DNA from: Cunninghamia lanceolata | Taxonomy: Eukaryota; Streptophyta; Pinopsida; Cupressales; Cupressaceae | Direction: 5' to 3' | Assembly (NCBI GenBank): GCA_027924645.1 | Contig: BSBN01001687.1 | Coordinates: 2,108,001 to 2,172,000, forward strand | Length of the DNA: 64,000 bases | Part shown: positions 1 to 12,143 of the stretch, in pieces | Layout: each line of letters opens with the position of its first letter | Numbering within the stretch: the first letter of the stretch is position 1 | Made by a program: the position numbers and the translations under genes | Notes under the pieces: model-generated | What the model was told of the DNA's origin: nothing | The model's database searches: none | The model's input: only the letters and a program-made list of their open reading frames with translations

Positions 1-36
1 GATTCTTCTCTTGCATGAAAGGTAGTCCATACAACC
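1..36 (-). pseudogene. Ty1/copia gag-pol remnant, distal piece
   Basis: Read on the minus strand, this short piece matches the stretch just before the protease of Copia-1 (around 50765-50785), sharing the words TTTCATGCAAGAGA. It continues the copia gag found at 12144-12711, so the two pieces were one reading frame before Tat-1 inserted between them. The last five bases (32-36, caacc) are the target-site duplication. The rest of this copia element lies beyond the left edge of the window. Only 31 bases plus the duplication are visible, so the call rests on this match and on the continuity across the insertion. Confidence 0.75.
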
Positions 37-2728
37 TATTAGTGTTTATTCTGACTGGATGTTTCCCAGTTATCCCTACAAGGTAGCCATCATTGATCAA
101 TAGGACTTCCGGGCCAGGGGCCAACAATACAGGAGATAGACTCTATAAATATCTCCTCTTCTTCTTTAGGCTCTACAAAACCAAGGGGGGTATTCCCTAT
201 TCAACATTCATGAAATGTGCTTATTAACTTAGTGGGATGTTGAGACAAAGCAGATCAATCCTCATATATGCAGACCAAAACTATAAAATAAGTGCAGAGG
301 GGCTAACTTTGGGCTTATGTTTAGTTGTGAGACAGAGGCTTTTGGTCCTAAAACTACTTCTAAATATCCTAAAGGTTTGTATTTGAATTTTAAGTTTATT
401 TTTGGTATTTGGATGCAAAACTAGGACCTTGGTTGTAACCTCAATACAAGACTGGATCGGTGCCTATCTCAGGGCTTGGAATCAATAGACATACACATGA
501 GAATGGTTACCATAAACATATATCAATGACTAGATTTCAAGGGGATTTTTAGTGTCTGCCTTACAGATACTTCCCAAAACTGAGTATTCAGTTATCTCTG
601 CTTCCAAACATCCTCACTGCAATATATTCTTCCCAACACTTAACCCTGAACATTTAATCTACTGCTTGAGCAGAAGTAAAAGATCAAGCATTCAACATGG
701 CAAACCCATATCCTAGAATCTTAAACACCCCTTAGTTGTTTAGATTCAGAAGAAGAAAAAATTCAATTTGGAGACAAATAACAGAATACATGCAATGAAG
801 CATTACTCATATAAAACAACATGAAACCAGTAAATTTATGCATAAAACATTTAACATATGATTCATAAACTCACAAGACACCTAAAATAGGGCCACCAAG
901 GAAGTTGTATCTTATCACAACACCAAAATTTTATCTAGTTTTCAACAACAACAAATGAGTAACACAGTTTGCATTTTATAGCAAGGCTGTGCTCTCAACA
1001 ATTAATTACATGACACTTCAAAATTTCTGCCATAATACAATGCACCAAGAATGGCACCCAAATCAATCAATGTAGTATGGAGACAAAGAGGAAAGAATAG
1101 GTGAACTCGGGACGAGTGCAACCGTTTGAAGATTTTCCTTACAAATTTGGTAGGTTGCTGTCAATCACCGACCCATTCCTCTGTGAATAGCCATTAATGG
1201 CCTAGCTACCCACAACTCCTCTTGAAATGCAGCAGCTACATGCCTCTAAAGTTTTCCTGCTCAAAAAACAACTAAAGAAACAAAGGAAAACCACCGCTGA
1301 AAAACTTTGAAACAGGACCATCGATTTCCCCCATCGCTAAAATCCATGGCCTTAAAATACTTTGAAAATTTTCCAGCCACTGAAATTGTGCCATGTAGGC
1401 ACCCTGTGCTTGTATCACTAACTTTTCCACCACCTATTTTGCCCTTTTCGCCCATGCATATGCGTCTGAAAATGAGATTGTATATACATACAATCATTCG
1501 CATACAAAGCGGACCCCAGGACATTATGAAACTAAGTTGACTCTGCATTCAAGTCCGGGCCTTGTATGTATCTCCCTTTGCACATCGGCATATACAACAC
1601 ACTTTATACAACTGACGGACCTCAAATTTCATTCGCTGTATTTGATTCCTCCTTCGCGTCTGGGTTATATGTCTTTCTTTTGCATACCGGCTTGTATGTT
1701 GCATATACAAACACAATATACATGCAATCTGCGGATTCCAAACCTTTATGAAGCATATCAGAACAATTTTGAAATTCGGCCTTTATATCTGAACCTTTGC
1801 ACTTTTTATTGTATATCCGTGATATACAATGCATACATATATGCAACCTATAGAGTTCAACACCTTATGAGCTATATTACATTCCCCCTTCATGTCTGGG
1901 CCTTGTATATGCATGCTTGTACATCACAAACATACAACGCGGATATACAAAACAAAATATACAATCCAAACCTATACCTTTTATTAACCAGAATGAAATA
2001 TCCATTGGGTCTGGGCCTTGAATATTTGGTTGTATGTGCCAACATACAATCACCTTTGAATGCAACTAGTGGATCCCACCCCCTAGTTCTTACTTTGTAT
2101 GTAACCTTTTGCATATTTCCGATGTAGAATCAGCTTTGTATCTTATAACATACAATTGCCCTTGTATGTATCCTTTGTATTGGCTCCCTCATACATTACC
2201 CGATGTACATTCTGCCTTGCATATCTGCCGGCCCCACCACTTGTATATCGGCCCCTTGGACATTTTCTTTTGCATGTTGCCAATGTATATTTCTTCTTGT
2301 ACATTGCCGCCGATATACCTTTTACTATAGCGAATGCATGTTGTCATTGTATCTACCCATTGCATGTCTAAACATACAACACAAATATACATGCAAACCT
2401 GATATACAAGCAGGGAATATTCTCAAAATATGTGATAGATTCCTCAATTTATATGCACCTTCGTTAAGCCCGATATGCATTGCGAAATGCATATAACTGA
2501 TTTTTCACCATTTTTTGAAGGCCAATTGAAATTTCTTTAGGCCCGCCAATGCACAATTTGCATTTGCACATACAAACCCCTTTGTAAATACAAAGATACA
2601 CGCATGCAACTGAATTTTTTGCACTTTTCAACTGCAAAGGCCAAAAGACTTAGAAATTTTTGGATTTTTTGGGAAGGTGCCTGCATATTCAAATGCTTGA
2701 AACCTGAATGTTTATGCATGCACTAACA
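37..2728 (-). repeat. Tat-1 3' LTR
   Basis: Direct repeat of 9452-12143 with the same length. It begins TATTAG (ancestral TGTTAG) and ends CTAACA. Positions of about 1480-2580 are packed with roughly 25 copies of TTGTAT or ATACAA in both orientations. The plus-strand open frames in this area are accidental products of that low-complexity sequence. Confidence 0.95.
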
Positions 2729-2887
2729 TTGGATCCGACTGGGGACATGCAGGCGCAAGGCTGCAACGAGAACCAAAACCACTCCGAGACAGACCAAGCA
2801 AAACACAAAACACAAAACACCAGCGACTACACAAGGCACGCACAAACTATTTACACTTAATTTACAATGTACACACAGGATAATCAC
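2729..2887. other. Untranslated stretch between integrase and 3' LTR of Tat-1
   Basis: Short non-coding segment. The expected polypurine tract directly next to the LTR is not recognisable on the sense (minus) strand. It contains a short run of AAACACAAAACACAAAACAC-type repeats near 2794-2812. Confidence 0.6.
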
Positions 2888-4159
2888 TTATGAAAAATAG
2901 GGCTTTAGGAACTGACCGTGCATAGGCAGTTCCAATAATTCACCATTTAAGGCCTGGAGAAAGTAGGAATCTCCTCCATGAATATTGCTGATTTGATATG
3001 GGCCCATCCATAATGGCTCAAATTTATTATGCTTACCCTTATCTTGGCTCTTTGCATTCCAAACAAGGACCAAGTCACTTATTTGAAACTTTCTTTCTAC
3101 AGCGCTTTTATCAAACAAATATTTTACCTTCTGTTGTATCCTGATATTTGTCTTCTGTACTTCTCTTCTGGCTTCATCCAATGCGATTAGATGATTTATC
3201 CTTCCATTCATTGAGTCTTCAATCTCTTCATCATTTTCCTGTATGAATCTATAGATTGGGAAGAGATTATTCACAGGTAACCTAGCTGCTGCACCATACA
3301 CTTGCTCAAAAGGTGACCTTCCAATTGCTATCTTCATTATTATTCGGTCAGCCCATAACGCCATATTTAACTTTGAATCCCATGCCTTTTTGTTCTCGTC
3401 CACCATCCTTTTGATAACTTTCATGAGGCTTTTGTTACTTGACTCTACTTGACCATTTCCCTGTGGATGATATGGTGATGCATATGACAAATTAATCCCA
3501 TATTTGTTGCAAAAATCAACAAATTCACCAGATCTGAAGCACATAGCATTGTCTGTGACCATTCTGATTGGTACTCCAAATCTGATAATAATGTGTTCCA
3601 AAATAAAATCCATCACCACCCTGCTTGTAGCCTTTTTAGTTGGAATTGCTTCAACCCATTTGGTAAAATAATCAGTGGCAACCAGAATCCAACTATGTCC
3701 TCCACTTGATTTTTCTAAAATTTCCCCTATAAAGTCAATTCCCTATTGCTGAAATGGAGCCTCCACAGTTACATTTCTAAGGGGTAATGCACCTTCATAC
3801 TTTAGTTTTCCTGAGAACCTTTGACATGGATCACACTTTCTTACCATCTTTTGTGCATCTGAGAAAAGGGTAGGCCACCAATAGCTTGTTCTAAGAATTT
3901 TGTGGGTTGTTGTCTTGGCAGTGTAATGTCACACACTCCCTTGTGCATGTCGTTTAAAATATCTGTAGCTTGGTTTTCATCCACACACCTAAGTAGGACA
4001 CCATCAGGATTCTTCCAATACAATTCTTCTTGAACAATTATGTATTTGATAGCATGTAGTTTTAAAGTCCTCTTCTGACTATCATTGAGATGGGAAGGAC
4101 AATTCAAATTCTGCAAGTAATATATAATGTCCTTGTACCATTCAGATTCTGACATATTA
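2888..4159 (-). pseudogene. Tat-1 integrase (with preceding zinc-binding region), broken
   Basis: Integrase joins the element's cDNA to host DNA. On the minus strand, a pre-integrase segment (LYWKNPDGV, about 4010) is followed by a damaged HHCC zinc-binding region ending CDPCQ near 3825. The catalytic core follows (DFIGEI near 3735; second Asp in VTDNAMCF near 3555; Glu in GQVESSNKS near 3445), then a C-terminal part with GPYQI near 2990. A frameshift lies near 3930, within the zinc-binding segment, and a stop precedes GIDFIGEI near 3745. The open stretch 3619-2888 covers most of the core. All three catalytic residues are still readable, but the frame is broken, so the product is inactive. 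Confidence 0.92.
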
Positions 4160-4563
4160 ACAATTTCATTCTGAACTACATTCACTTGGCATGCTTCCAG
4201 ATTTGACTGTATCATCATCTTAGCCAAGCCTTGTCCCCTTACCAATTTTGTAATCTGTATTTCAATGTTGAACTCTTGTAATTTATTTATCCACTTGCAT
4301 CTTCTTCCTGTCACTTCCTGCTGAGTGAAAATATCTTTAACTGTTGCATGAGGCACATATGCAACTATTTGAGAGCCTACTAAATATGGCCTGAAGCTCT
4401 TGATTACTCTAACTAATGCATATGCCTGCTTTTCCATGATATCATACTTCAATTCAGCTGCCTGCAATGAAATGCTAAAGAAAGCAATAGGTTGCTCAAA
4501 ACCATCCTCATTTTTCTGCAATAAACATGCAGTAATAGTATGAAAATAAGCAAATGAGAACAA
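4160..4563 (-). pseudogene. Tat-1 RT-linked RNase H domain, broken
   Basis: This is the standard gypsy RNase H that follows the reverse transcriptase and degrades the RNA strand of the hybrid. The motifs FSFAYFHTIT, QPIAFFS, ELKYDIMEKQAYALV and GRRCKWINKLQEFNIEI appear in the expected order. It is in frame with the RT upstream, separated by a TAG stop at 4564-4566. Because a second, archaeal-type RNase H lies upstream of the RT, this element has two RNase H domains. Confidence 0.88.
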
Positions 4564-4566
4564 CTA

Positions 4567-5781
4567 AAGTGGCTTAGAAAAATTAGGAGATTTCAACACA
4601 GGAACCATCTTTATAGCTTCTTTGATGTTCTGAAATGATTTGGTTGCTTCATCTCCCCATTTGATGGTTTCACCCTTCTTCAACATTTTAGAGATATCCT
4701 TTGTGACCTCTACAAAATTTGGAATGAACCTTCTAACAAAATTAATTTGCCCAAAGAAAGACTGAATGCCTTTCATAGTTTTAGGGATCTGAATTCTATC
4801 AATTGCAGCAACCTGTTCAGGATCAATCCTAACTCCATCTTTGGAAACAATGTGTCCCAATAATTTTCCTTCCACTACCCCAAAAGCACATTTCTTTGGG
4901 TTAAGTGAAATGCCATATTCCAATGCTGTAATAAAAATTTGTTCAAGATGCATGCAATGTTGCTCCTCCCTCTTTGAATAGGCAGTTAAATCATCTTGAT
5001 ACACATCTAAAATTGAGTCAATCAATCCTGCAAAAGCAACATCCATAGCTCTTTGAAATGTTGCACCTACATTTGTTAGTCCAAATGACATTCTTACATA
5101 TACATAGGTTCCCCATGGAGTGGTAAAGGCAGTCTTGTATTGTTCAGATTATTTCACCTTTACCTGATTGTATCCTAAAAATCCATCCATCATGGATAAA
5201 AGTTCACAACCAGTTACTTTCTGCAGCATAGCCTCCATGTTAGGCAATGGATAATTATCCTTCAAAGAAGATACATTCAGATTTCTAAAGTCAACACAAA
5301 GCCTTATATCACCATTCTTCTTTCTAACTGGGACAAGATTAGACACCCAGGTTGAATGTCTGATAGGTACAATTATTCCAGCCTCCCTAGGCTTCATAAG
5401 CTCTTTTTGCATTTTTGGAGCCAGAGTTGGATTAATAGGTCTTTGTTTCTGTCTGAATGGCTTAGCTCCAGGCTTTAATGGGATCTCATGCTGGAATAAA
5501 TCCTCTCTATAAGCTTTTAGGTCCTCATATGACCAGGCAAAAACATGCTTATATTTCTTCAATAATGCTATCAACATGTTCTTGATGTGTGGCTTGAGCT
5601 GTTTGCCAATGTATACCCTTTTGGGGGCATGAGATGTTCCCAAGTTTATCTCCTCCAAATCATTCTTATTTGTAGGAGATGCCTTTGAAATAAATTGGTC
5701 TCTATTGTCAAATGCTCTCTCTAAAGCAACCAGTCCTCTGGAGATTTTATTTGTCTTAAGGTTGATCACTTCTTTCCCCAA
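4567..5781 (-). pseudogene. Tat-1 reverse transcriptase, broken
   Basis: Reverse transcriptase copies the element's RNA into DNA. The N-terminal half (5781-5152) shows NLVPVRKKNGDIRLCVDFRN, then DNYPLPNMEAML and GFLGYNQ. A TAA stop at 5149-5151 interrupts the frame. The second half has FGLTNVGATFQRAMD and the catalytic motif VYQDDLTAYS (about 4990-5004), a YQDD variant of the usual YMDD/YLDD, then GKLLGHIVSKDG and the thumb/connection SFFGQINFVRRFIPNF. Both halves share one frame. As I recall, YQDD is common in this plant gypsy group, so it need not be damage. The stops show that this copy is dead. Confidence 0.93.
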
Positions 5782-5819
5782 AAGAGTTTCTTTTCCATCT
5801 ACAACTTCTGCAAAATTCT

Positions 5820-6570
5820 AAAAATCAATTTCTTGATTCTCATATTCATCTATGCAGTGCAAAAATCTCAACAAATCTTTATCATCATCAAACACCTACC
5901 AGCTGCATATGTTATCTGGTACTGCAGGTCTAAGTTTAGCTTCAACATTTGTAATATCAGACAGAGTGACGTCATCTGGCCTTATGGCCACATTAGCTAA
6001 AAAATCTGCCATGACATTTTTTGACCTCTCTATCCAGTTTATCGAAAAAGCATCAAACAATTCAATTGTATCCCAAACAACATGCTTATACTATTTTAAC
6101 CTTTTATTCTTTGAAGCATACTTATCTCTAACCTAGGAAATAATTAATTCTGAATCTCCAAATACTTTGAGCATCTTAATTCCATGCTTCAGAGCAACAT
6201 TCAATCCTAGTAACAGAGCTTCATATTCTGTAATATTATTCGTGCAGGCAAACTTTAACAGGAAAGAGAACTTTAGAAGCTTACTAGCTAGAGACAAAAA
6301 CATGACTCCAGCACCAGAACCTTCCTTTGAACAAGCTCCATCAAAATACATAGTCCAGAGACCCTGTTGGTCAAGCTCCTGAATGCACATATCTCTCCCC
6401 TTACCTCCTTGATCATCTGAGACAACTCTGAAGTTCTCACAGTCAGTATCCACAAAACAGACATGTTCCTTTGAATCTTGATCCTTAACTATTTCTGATG
6501 ACCTTTCTTCTCTGACTAGTTTGACATCTTTACTATTCATTGGAATCATGGCATATGATAGATCTAACTA
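5820..6570 (-). pseudogene. Tat-1 archaeal-type RNase H (aRNH) upstream of RT, broken
   Basis: A second RNase H fold of the archaeal/bacterial type, the hallmark of Tat-like plant gypsy elements. The frame runs from 6549 through DGACSKEGSGAG (about 6330), NNITEYEALLLGLNVAL (about 6220), FGDSELIIS (about 6145), then past a TAG (6133-6135) into SINWIERSKNVMADFLAN (about 6000-6050), giving the usual DGA, E, D and final ADxLAN residues. Further TAG stops fall at 6091-6093, 5896-5898 and 5818-5820. In the classic Ogre/Retand layout the aRNH follows the RT-linked RNase H. Here it lies between protease and RT and is in frame with both. Confidence 0.88.
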
Positions 6571-7440
6571 CATACTTCCTCCAATCAATGCTGCCCATCT
6601 TCTTGACAACATCATACCATATTGTGGCTTTATGTCAACCACTGTTATGTTCATTCTGTATGTTTTTTCTAGATATGCTGCTAATCTAAAATCTACATCC
6701 TTCATGATTCCAATAACTGGTACCTCCCTAGTATCCATTGCATAGCATTTTCCACATGCTTTATCTATCTTCAATCCAACTTGTTGGATGATAGCCAGAG
6801 GCATAATATTTGTTGATGCTCCAGAATCAAACATACAATTCTTGATTGTTTTTCCATTAATAACAAGGGAGACATAAAATGGCTCAACCTGTGAAGGGCA
6901 TTTTGTCATGGTCACCCCCAGATAAATTTCAGGAACCTCATCCTCTTTAATACACAAGGCCTGTTTCTTACCTTGACCCTCAACATTTTACTCATCCTGA
7001 CAAGCTACTCCTGACATTAGGGACAATACCTTATTTCTGAATTCTTCAATTTTCATCATTTCCATCAACGGAACAAAGATCTTTACCTGGGATAAAACTT
7101 GAGTTATGTCAAAGGGAGCATAATTTTGTATAATAGTTGTAGCTTGAGCCGTGGTTTTACTCTTATCTTGAGCTGATCTAGCTTTAATCTTAGCAACCTG
7201 CTGACTGTTATCAAGGACCTGAGAATCTTTATTTTGATCCTCGCTTTGGGGAGTTTTATTTGCTGGTCCTTGAGAATCATGACCTGGTTTTTGCTTAGAG
7301 TTCTTCTTATTACTATTCCATTGTGTCTTTTGTGGTTCAGCCTTCTTATGATTATGCGTCGGTTGATTTACAAAGGTGCTTTCTGATTGACGTGGGTCAC
7401 TTACCTAAGCCTTACCTCTAAGATTATAATTGCTTTTGAC
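6571..7440 (-). pseudogene. Tat-1 gag-pol linker and aspartic protease, broken
   Basis: The segment 7440-6960 is a polar linker (KTPQSEDQNKDSQ-type residues), then IFVPLMEMMKIEEFRNKV, with stops at 7405-7407 (TAG) and 6988-6990 (TAA). The protease follows (6957-6571): FDSGASTNIMPL at about 6815-6835 carries the catalytic DSG, and further on MDTREVPVIGIMKDVDF and PQYGMMLSRRW mark the C-terminal end of the domain. It is in the same frame as gag and aRNH, so the element encoded one long gag-pol polyprotein. A TAG ends the open stretch at 6568-6570. Confidence 0.88.
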
Positions 7441-9290
7441 CTAAGCCACTGCCGCAGCTGTGAGAGCTCTAATTTCCTCATCAGAAGGTCTCCTCAAGTT
7501 ATTCAAAAAAATGTGTGAGTCCTGAGCATACGCATAGTTATTTTCATCATCTTCATCACAGGGAAACTGCTGGCAAACCTGAGTCCCATAACTCGTATTT
7601 TCATCTGCATCATAGGAAGAATACTCCCTATTTGTGGACAACATATTTACATTATCATCCTCCATACAATGTGGCTCATTGCATTCATCACAGGCAACAT
7701 CATTATTATATAGAGACTGAGCAATCATACATTGTAACTGCAAATGAGGTATTTGACATATTATGCACCATGGGGTGTCATCAACAATATTAACAGCCTT
7801 CTTCAAAGGATCCAGAGTTTCCATTGCATTCTGGGCTCTTTGATTGGTGTTGCTGTTATGTGGGAGAATGGGTTTACCATTATGCCAATTAGTGTTGTAT
7901 GGCACATCATGCAATGATGGTCTCTTTTCTTGTCTCTGGTAAACCTGCCTGTCAGGACCTATTCCCTTTTCATTTTTAGCAAGTCTATAACTTAAGTCCT
8001 TAACAACAATTGTCAATTTATCTAATTTATTCTCAAAAGTAGATGCATTACCTTGTGTACCTTGAGACTTATTTGGATTTTGCAGAATCTTCACACCATC
8101 CCTTCTGTTTGTCTTACCAGATGCTTTCCTATTATTTTCAATATTTGTTGCAATCCTGAAAGCATCCCTGAGGCTAGTAGGACCCTTATCTCTTAATCCA
8201 TAGGATGTTTTGGCATCAAAATCATTTATGTACAACACCATGCACATTGGTTCATTAGGTCTCATGTGAGGTGGCAATTTGTTCAACACTTTAGTGAATC
8301 TAGCATTAAAATCAGCAACTTGCTCATTTGATCCCTTAGTGATACTGGTGAATTCATTTACAAAAAAGCTTGGGCTAGTCTTGTCACCATACTGCTCCTT
8401 AAAGATCCTCCTGAAATCATCCCATGATGAGATACTTCGGTCAGGTAGGCCTTTATACCAGTCTCTAGCTTCATCAACTAGGGATTGCATAAACAATTCC
8501 ATAAAAACATCTTCATGGTCAACCTCAAAGTTTTCCATGACATTCTGAAAGGCTTTTAAATGATCTTCCCCTAACACATTATTGTTTCTTGAAAACTTTG
8601 GCACCTGCAGCCTCACATGTTTGTCAATGGGATTAGAGTAGCCAGGAATACCATCAAAAACAAGCTGCCTGAATCTGTCCAGTTGCATAGGCTGTCTACC
8701 AAACTGATTAACATCGGCATTTCTATTTGCATTCTGATTTCTCACATTATTTAATGGTACCCTAACATTGTTTACATTCTGTCTCTGATCATTCTATTGA
8801 TACTGGATTTCATTTCTATGTTGGTTTCTCAAGACATTTGCATTATCAAGGGTGGGGACTGCATCATGTTCAACAGTTCTCAGAGCTTGCACTTTTTGTC
8901 TCATGTCATCTCTAATCTTCACAACTTGTAAATATTCTAATTCAGCTCTCAAGCTTTTGATTTCTTCAGCTAATTGTTCATCTTTGGGCATAGAAGAGGA
9001 TGGTCCCTTTCCATATTGGTCATCATCATCATCCCTTGGGGACTCAGTCTCTTCAAATCTGTCAGAGGGATCTAAGAAAGGGCATTCCTGAAACACCTCT
9101 GATCTCACTCTCAAATTAACACCTTGTTGTCTTTCATATACATTCTGGATTTCAGCCTCAGTGTTTGAAAAATAAGGTATTGTCCGCTCTGAAGATCCTG
9201 GATTGTCTTGAATATTATCATTACTTCTAGGAGAACCCTCTTGACTAGCTTGAACAATCCCTTTTTTTCCTGTACATCATTTTTTTGGGT
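7441..9290 (-). pseudogene. Tat-1 Gag (capsid region), broken
   Basis: Gag forms the particle that packages element RNA. The frame is open on the minus strand from about 9290 to 7441 with one internal TAG (8794-8796) and a terminal TAG (7441-7443). The N-terminal part (about 9114-8800) is acidic and predicted coiled-coil (EEIKSLRAELEYLQVVKIRD). The capsid core (8745-8080) has the gypsy gag signature ARDWYKGLPDRSISSWDDF and NEFTSI...GLRDKGPTSLRDAFRIA. No CCHC zinc knuckle is clear. No ATG is evident at the beginning of the open frame, so the original start may have mutated. The LARD-1 gag (17477-17839) is visibly related. Confidence 0.9.
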
Positions 9291-9429
9291 AATTCTTCAG
9301 ACAGAGAATTACGTAGGGATCTTCTCCGTTGCATACAAATTTTTACTTTACCAGTTGGGAGATTTGTTCAGAGTTGCCACCTACAACTAGGAATTATTTT
9401 CTTTTAAACCAGGGTTCTTACACAAAAGT

Positions 9430-9447
9430 TCCCCAGCGGAGTCACCA
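9430..9447 (-). promoter_or_regulatory. Tat-1 primer binding site
   Basis: On the minus strand, five bases after the 5' LTR end, the sequence TGGTGACTCCGCTGGGGA begins. It ends in the complement of tRNA CCA (TGG) and resembles the tRNA-Arg-type PBS reported for Tat/Ogre elements. LARD-1 has a close variant at 17081-17098. The tRNA assignment is from memory and would need comparison with the species' tRNA set. Confidence 0.75.
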
Positions 9448-9451
9448 AATC

Positions 9452-12143
9452 TGTTAGTGTTTATTCCGACTGGATGTTTCCTAGTTATCCCTACAAGGTA
9501 GCCATCATTGATCAATAGGACTTCCGGGCCAGGGGCCAACAGTACAAGAGATAGACTCTATAAATATCTCCTCTTCTTCTTTAGGCTCTACAAAACCAAG
9601 GGGGGTATTCCCTATTCAACATCCATGAAATGTGCTTATTAACTTAGTGGGATGTTGAGACAAAGTAGATAAATCCTCATATATGCAGACCAAAACTGTA
9701 AAATAAGTGCAGAGGGGCTAACTTTGGGCTTATGTTTAGTTGTGAGATAGAGGATTTTAGTCCTAAAGCTACTTCTAAATGTCCTAAAGGTTTGTATTTG
9801 AATTTTAAGTTTGTTTTTGGTATTTGGATGCAAAACTAGGACCTTGGTCGTAACCTCAATACAAGACTGGATCGGTGCCTATCTCAGGGCTCAGAATCAA
9901 TAGACATACACATGAGAATGGTTACCATAAACATATATCGATGACTGGATTTTAAGGGGATTTTTAGTGTCTGCCTTATAGATACTTCCCAAAACTGAGT
10001 ATTTAGTTATCTCTGCTTACAAACATCCTCACTGCAATATATTCTTCCCAACACTTAACCCTAAGCATTTAATCTACTGCTTGAACAGAAGTAAAAGATC
10101 AAGCATTCAACATGGCAAACCCATATCCTAGAATCTTAAACACCCCTTAGCTGTTTAGATTCAGAAGAAGAAAACATTCAATTTGGAGACAAATAATAGA
10201 ATACATGCAATGAAGCATTACTCATATAAAACATCATGAAACCAGTAAATTTATGCATAAAACATATAACATATGATTCATAAACTCACAAGACACGCAA
10301 AACAAGGCCACCAAGGAAGTTGTATCTTATCACAGCACCAAAATTTTATCCAGTTTTCAACAACAACAAATGAGTAACACAGTTTGCATTTTATAGCAAG
10401 GTTGTGCTCTCAACAATTAATTACACGACACTTCAAAATTTTTGCCATAATACAATGCACCAAAAATGGCACCCAAATCAATCAATGCAGTATGGAGACA
10501 AAGAGGAAAGAACAGGTGAACTCGGGATGAGTGCAACCGTTTGAAGATTTTCCTTACAAATCTGGTAGGTTGCTGTCAATCACCAACCCATTCCTCTGTG
10601 AATAGCCATTAATGGGCCAGCTACCTGCAACTCCTCTTGAAATGCGGCAGTCACGTGCCTCTGAAGTTTTCCTGCTCAAAAAATAGCTGAAGAAACAAAG
10701 GAAAACCACTGCTGAAAAACTTTGAAACATGACCATCGATTTGCCCCATCGCTAAAATCCACGGCCTCAAAATACTTTGAAAAGTCACCAACTACTGAAA
10801 TTGTGCCACGTAGGCACCCTGTGCTTGTATCGCTGAGTTTTCTGCCACCTATTTTGCCCTTTTCGCCCATGCATATGCAGCTAAAAATGAGATTGTATAT
10901 ACATACAATCATTTGCATACAAGGCAGACCCTAGGACATTATGAAACTAAGTTGAATCTACATTAGGGTCCGGGCCTTGTATGTATGTCCCTTTGCACAT
11001 CAGCATATACAACACACTTTATACAACTGACAGACCTCAAATTTCATTCACTGTATTTGATTCCTCCTTTGTGTCTGGGTTGTATGTCTTTCTTTTGTAT
11101 ATCGGCTTGTATGTTGCATATACAAACATAATATACATGCAATCTGCGGATTCCAAACCTTTATGAAGCATATCAGAACAATTTTGAAATCTGGCCTTTA
11201 TATCTGAACCTTTGCACTTTTCATTGTATATCTGCAATATACAATGCATACATATATGCAAGCTGCGGAGTTCAACACCTTATGAGCTATATTACATTCC
11301 CCCTTCATGTCCGGGCCTTGTATATGCACACTTGTACATCACAAACATACAACGTGGATATACAAAACAAAGTATACAATTCGGACCTGTACCTTTTATT
11401 AACCAGAATGCAATATCCATCGGGTCCGGGCCTTGCATATTTGGTTGTATGCGCCAACATACAATTGCCTTTGAATGCAACTGGTGGATCCCACCCCCTA
11501 GTTCTTACTTTGTATGTAACCTTTTGCATATTTTCGATGTACAATCGACTTTGTATCTTATAACATACAATTGCCCTTGTATGTATCGTTTGTATCGGCT
11601 CCCTCATACATTACTCAATGTACATTCTACCTTGCATATCTGCGGGCCCCACCACTTGTATATCGGCCCCTTGCACATTTTCTTTTGCATGTTGCCAATG
11701 TATATTTCTTCTTGTACATTGCCACCGATATACCTTTTACTGTAGCGAATGCATGTTGTCATTGTATCTACCCGTTGCATGTCTAAACATACAACACAAA
11801 TATACATGCAAACTTGATATGCAAGCAGGGAATATTCTTGGAATCTACGATAGATTCCTCAATTTATATGCACCTTTTTTAAGCCCGACATGCATTGCGA
11901 AATGCATATAACTAGTTTTTCACCATTTTTTGAAGGCCGATTGAAATTTCTTTAGGCCTGCCAATGCACAATTTGCATTTGCACATACAAACCCCTTTGT
12001 ATATACAAAGATACACACATGCAACTAAATATTTTGCACTTTTCAACTGCAAAGGCCAAAAGACTTAGAACTTTTTGGATTTTTTGGGAAGGTGCCTGCA
12101 TATTCATATGCTTGAAACCTAAATGTTTATGCAGGCACTAACA
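9452..12143 (-). repeat. Tat-1 5' LTR
   Basis: Direct repeat of 37-2728, 2,692 bp, with intact ends TGTTAG and CTAACA. It contains the same cluster of TTGTAT/ATACAA words at about 10895-12000. The PBS lies just inside its left edge. Confidence 0.95.

Larger units (their letters stand above)
37..12143 (-). mobile_element. Tat-1: Ty3/gypsy (Tat-like) LTR retrotransposon, full length, decayed
   Basis: A complete two-LTR element in minus orientation. Its LTRs (37-2728 and 9452-12143) are both 2,692 bp and have inverted ends TGTTAG/CTAACA; the left copy begins TATTAG by mutation. It is flanked by caacc (32-36) and cgacc (12144-12148), a 5-bp target-site duplication with one C/T-type change. Reading leftwards, the order is 5' LTR, PBS, gag, protease, archaeal-type RNase H, reverse transcriptase, RNase H, integrase, 3' LTR. 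All domains from gag to RNase H share one frame broken by 11 stops, with one frameshift before the integrase. The element sits in a copia gag. No clear polypurine tract is seen beside the 3' LTR. The LTR copies differ at a few percent of positions by eye, so the insertion is not recent. Confidence 0.95.

Noticed and set aside
1537..2127. 196-codon plus-strand frame in the Tat-1 LTR (and the 177-codon one at 11212-11745)
   Set aside because: Both lie in the TTGTAT/ATACAA-rich part of the LTRs. The two copies do not keep the same frame and no domain is seen.
2729..2760. Polypurine tract of Tat-1
   Set aside because: The sense strand next to the 3' LTR is not purine-rich, so no tract is called.
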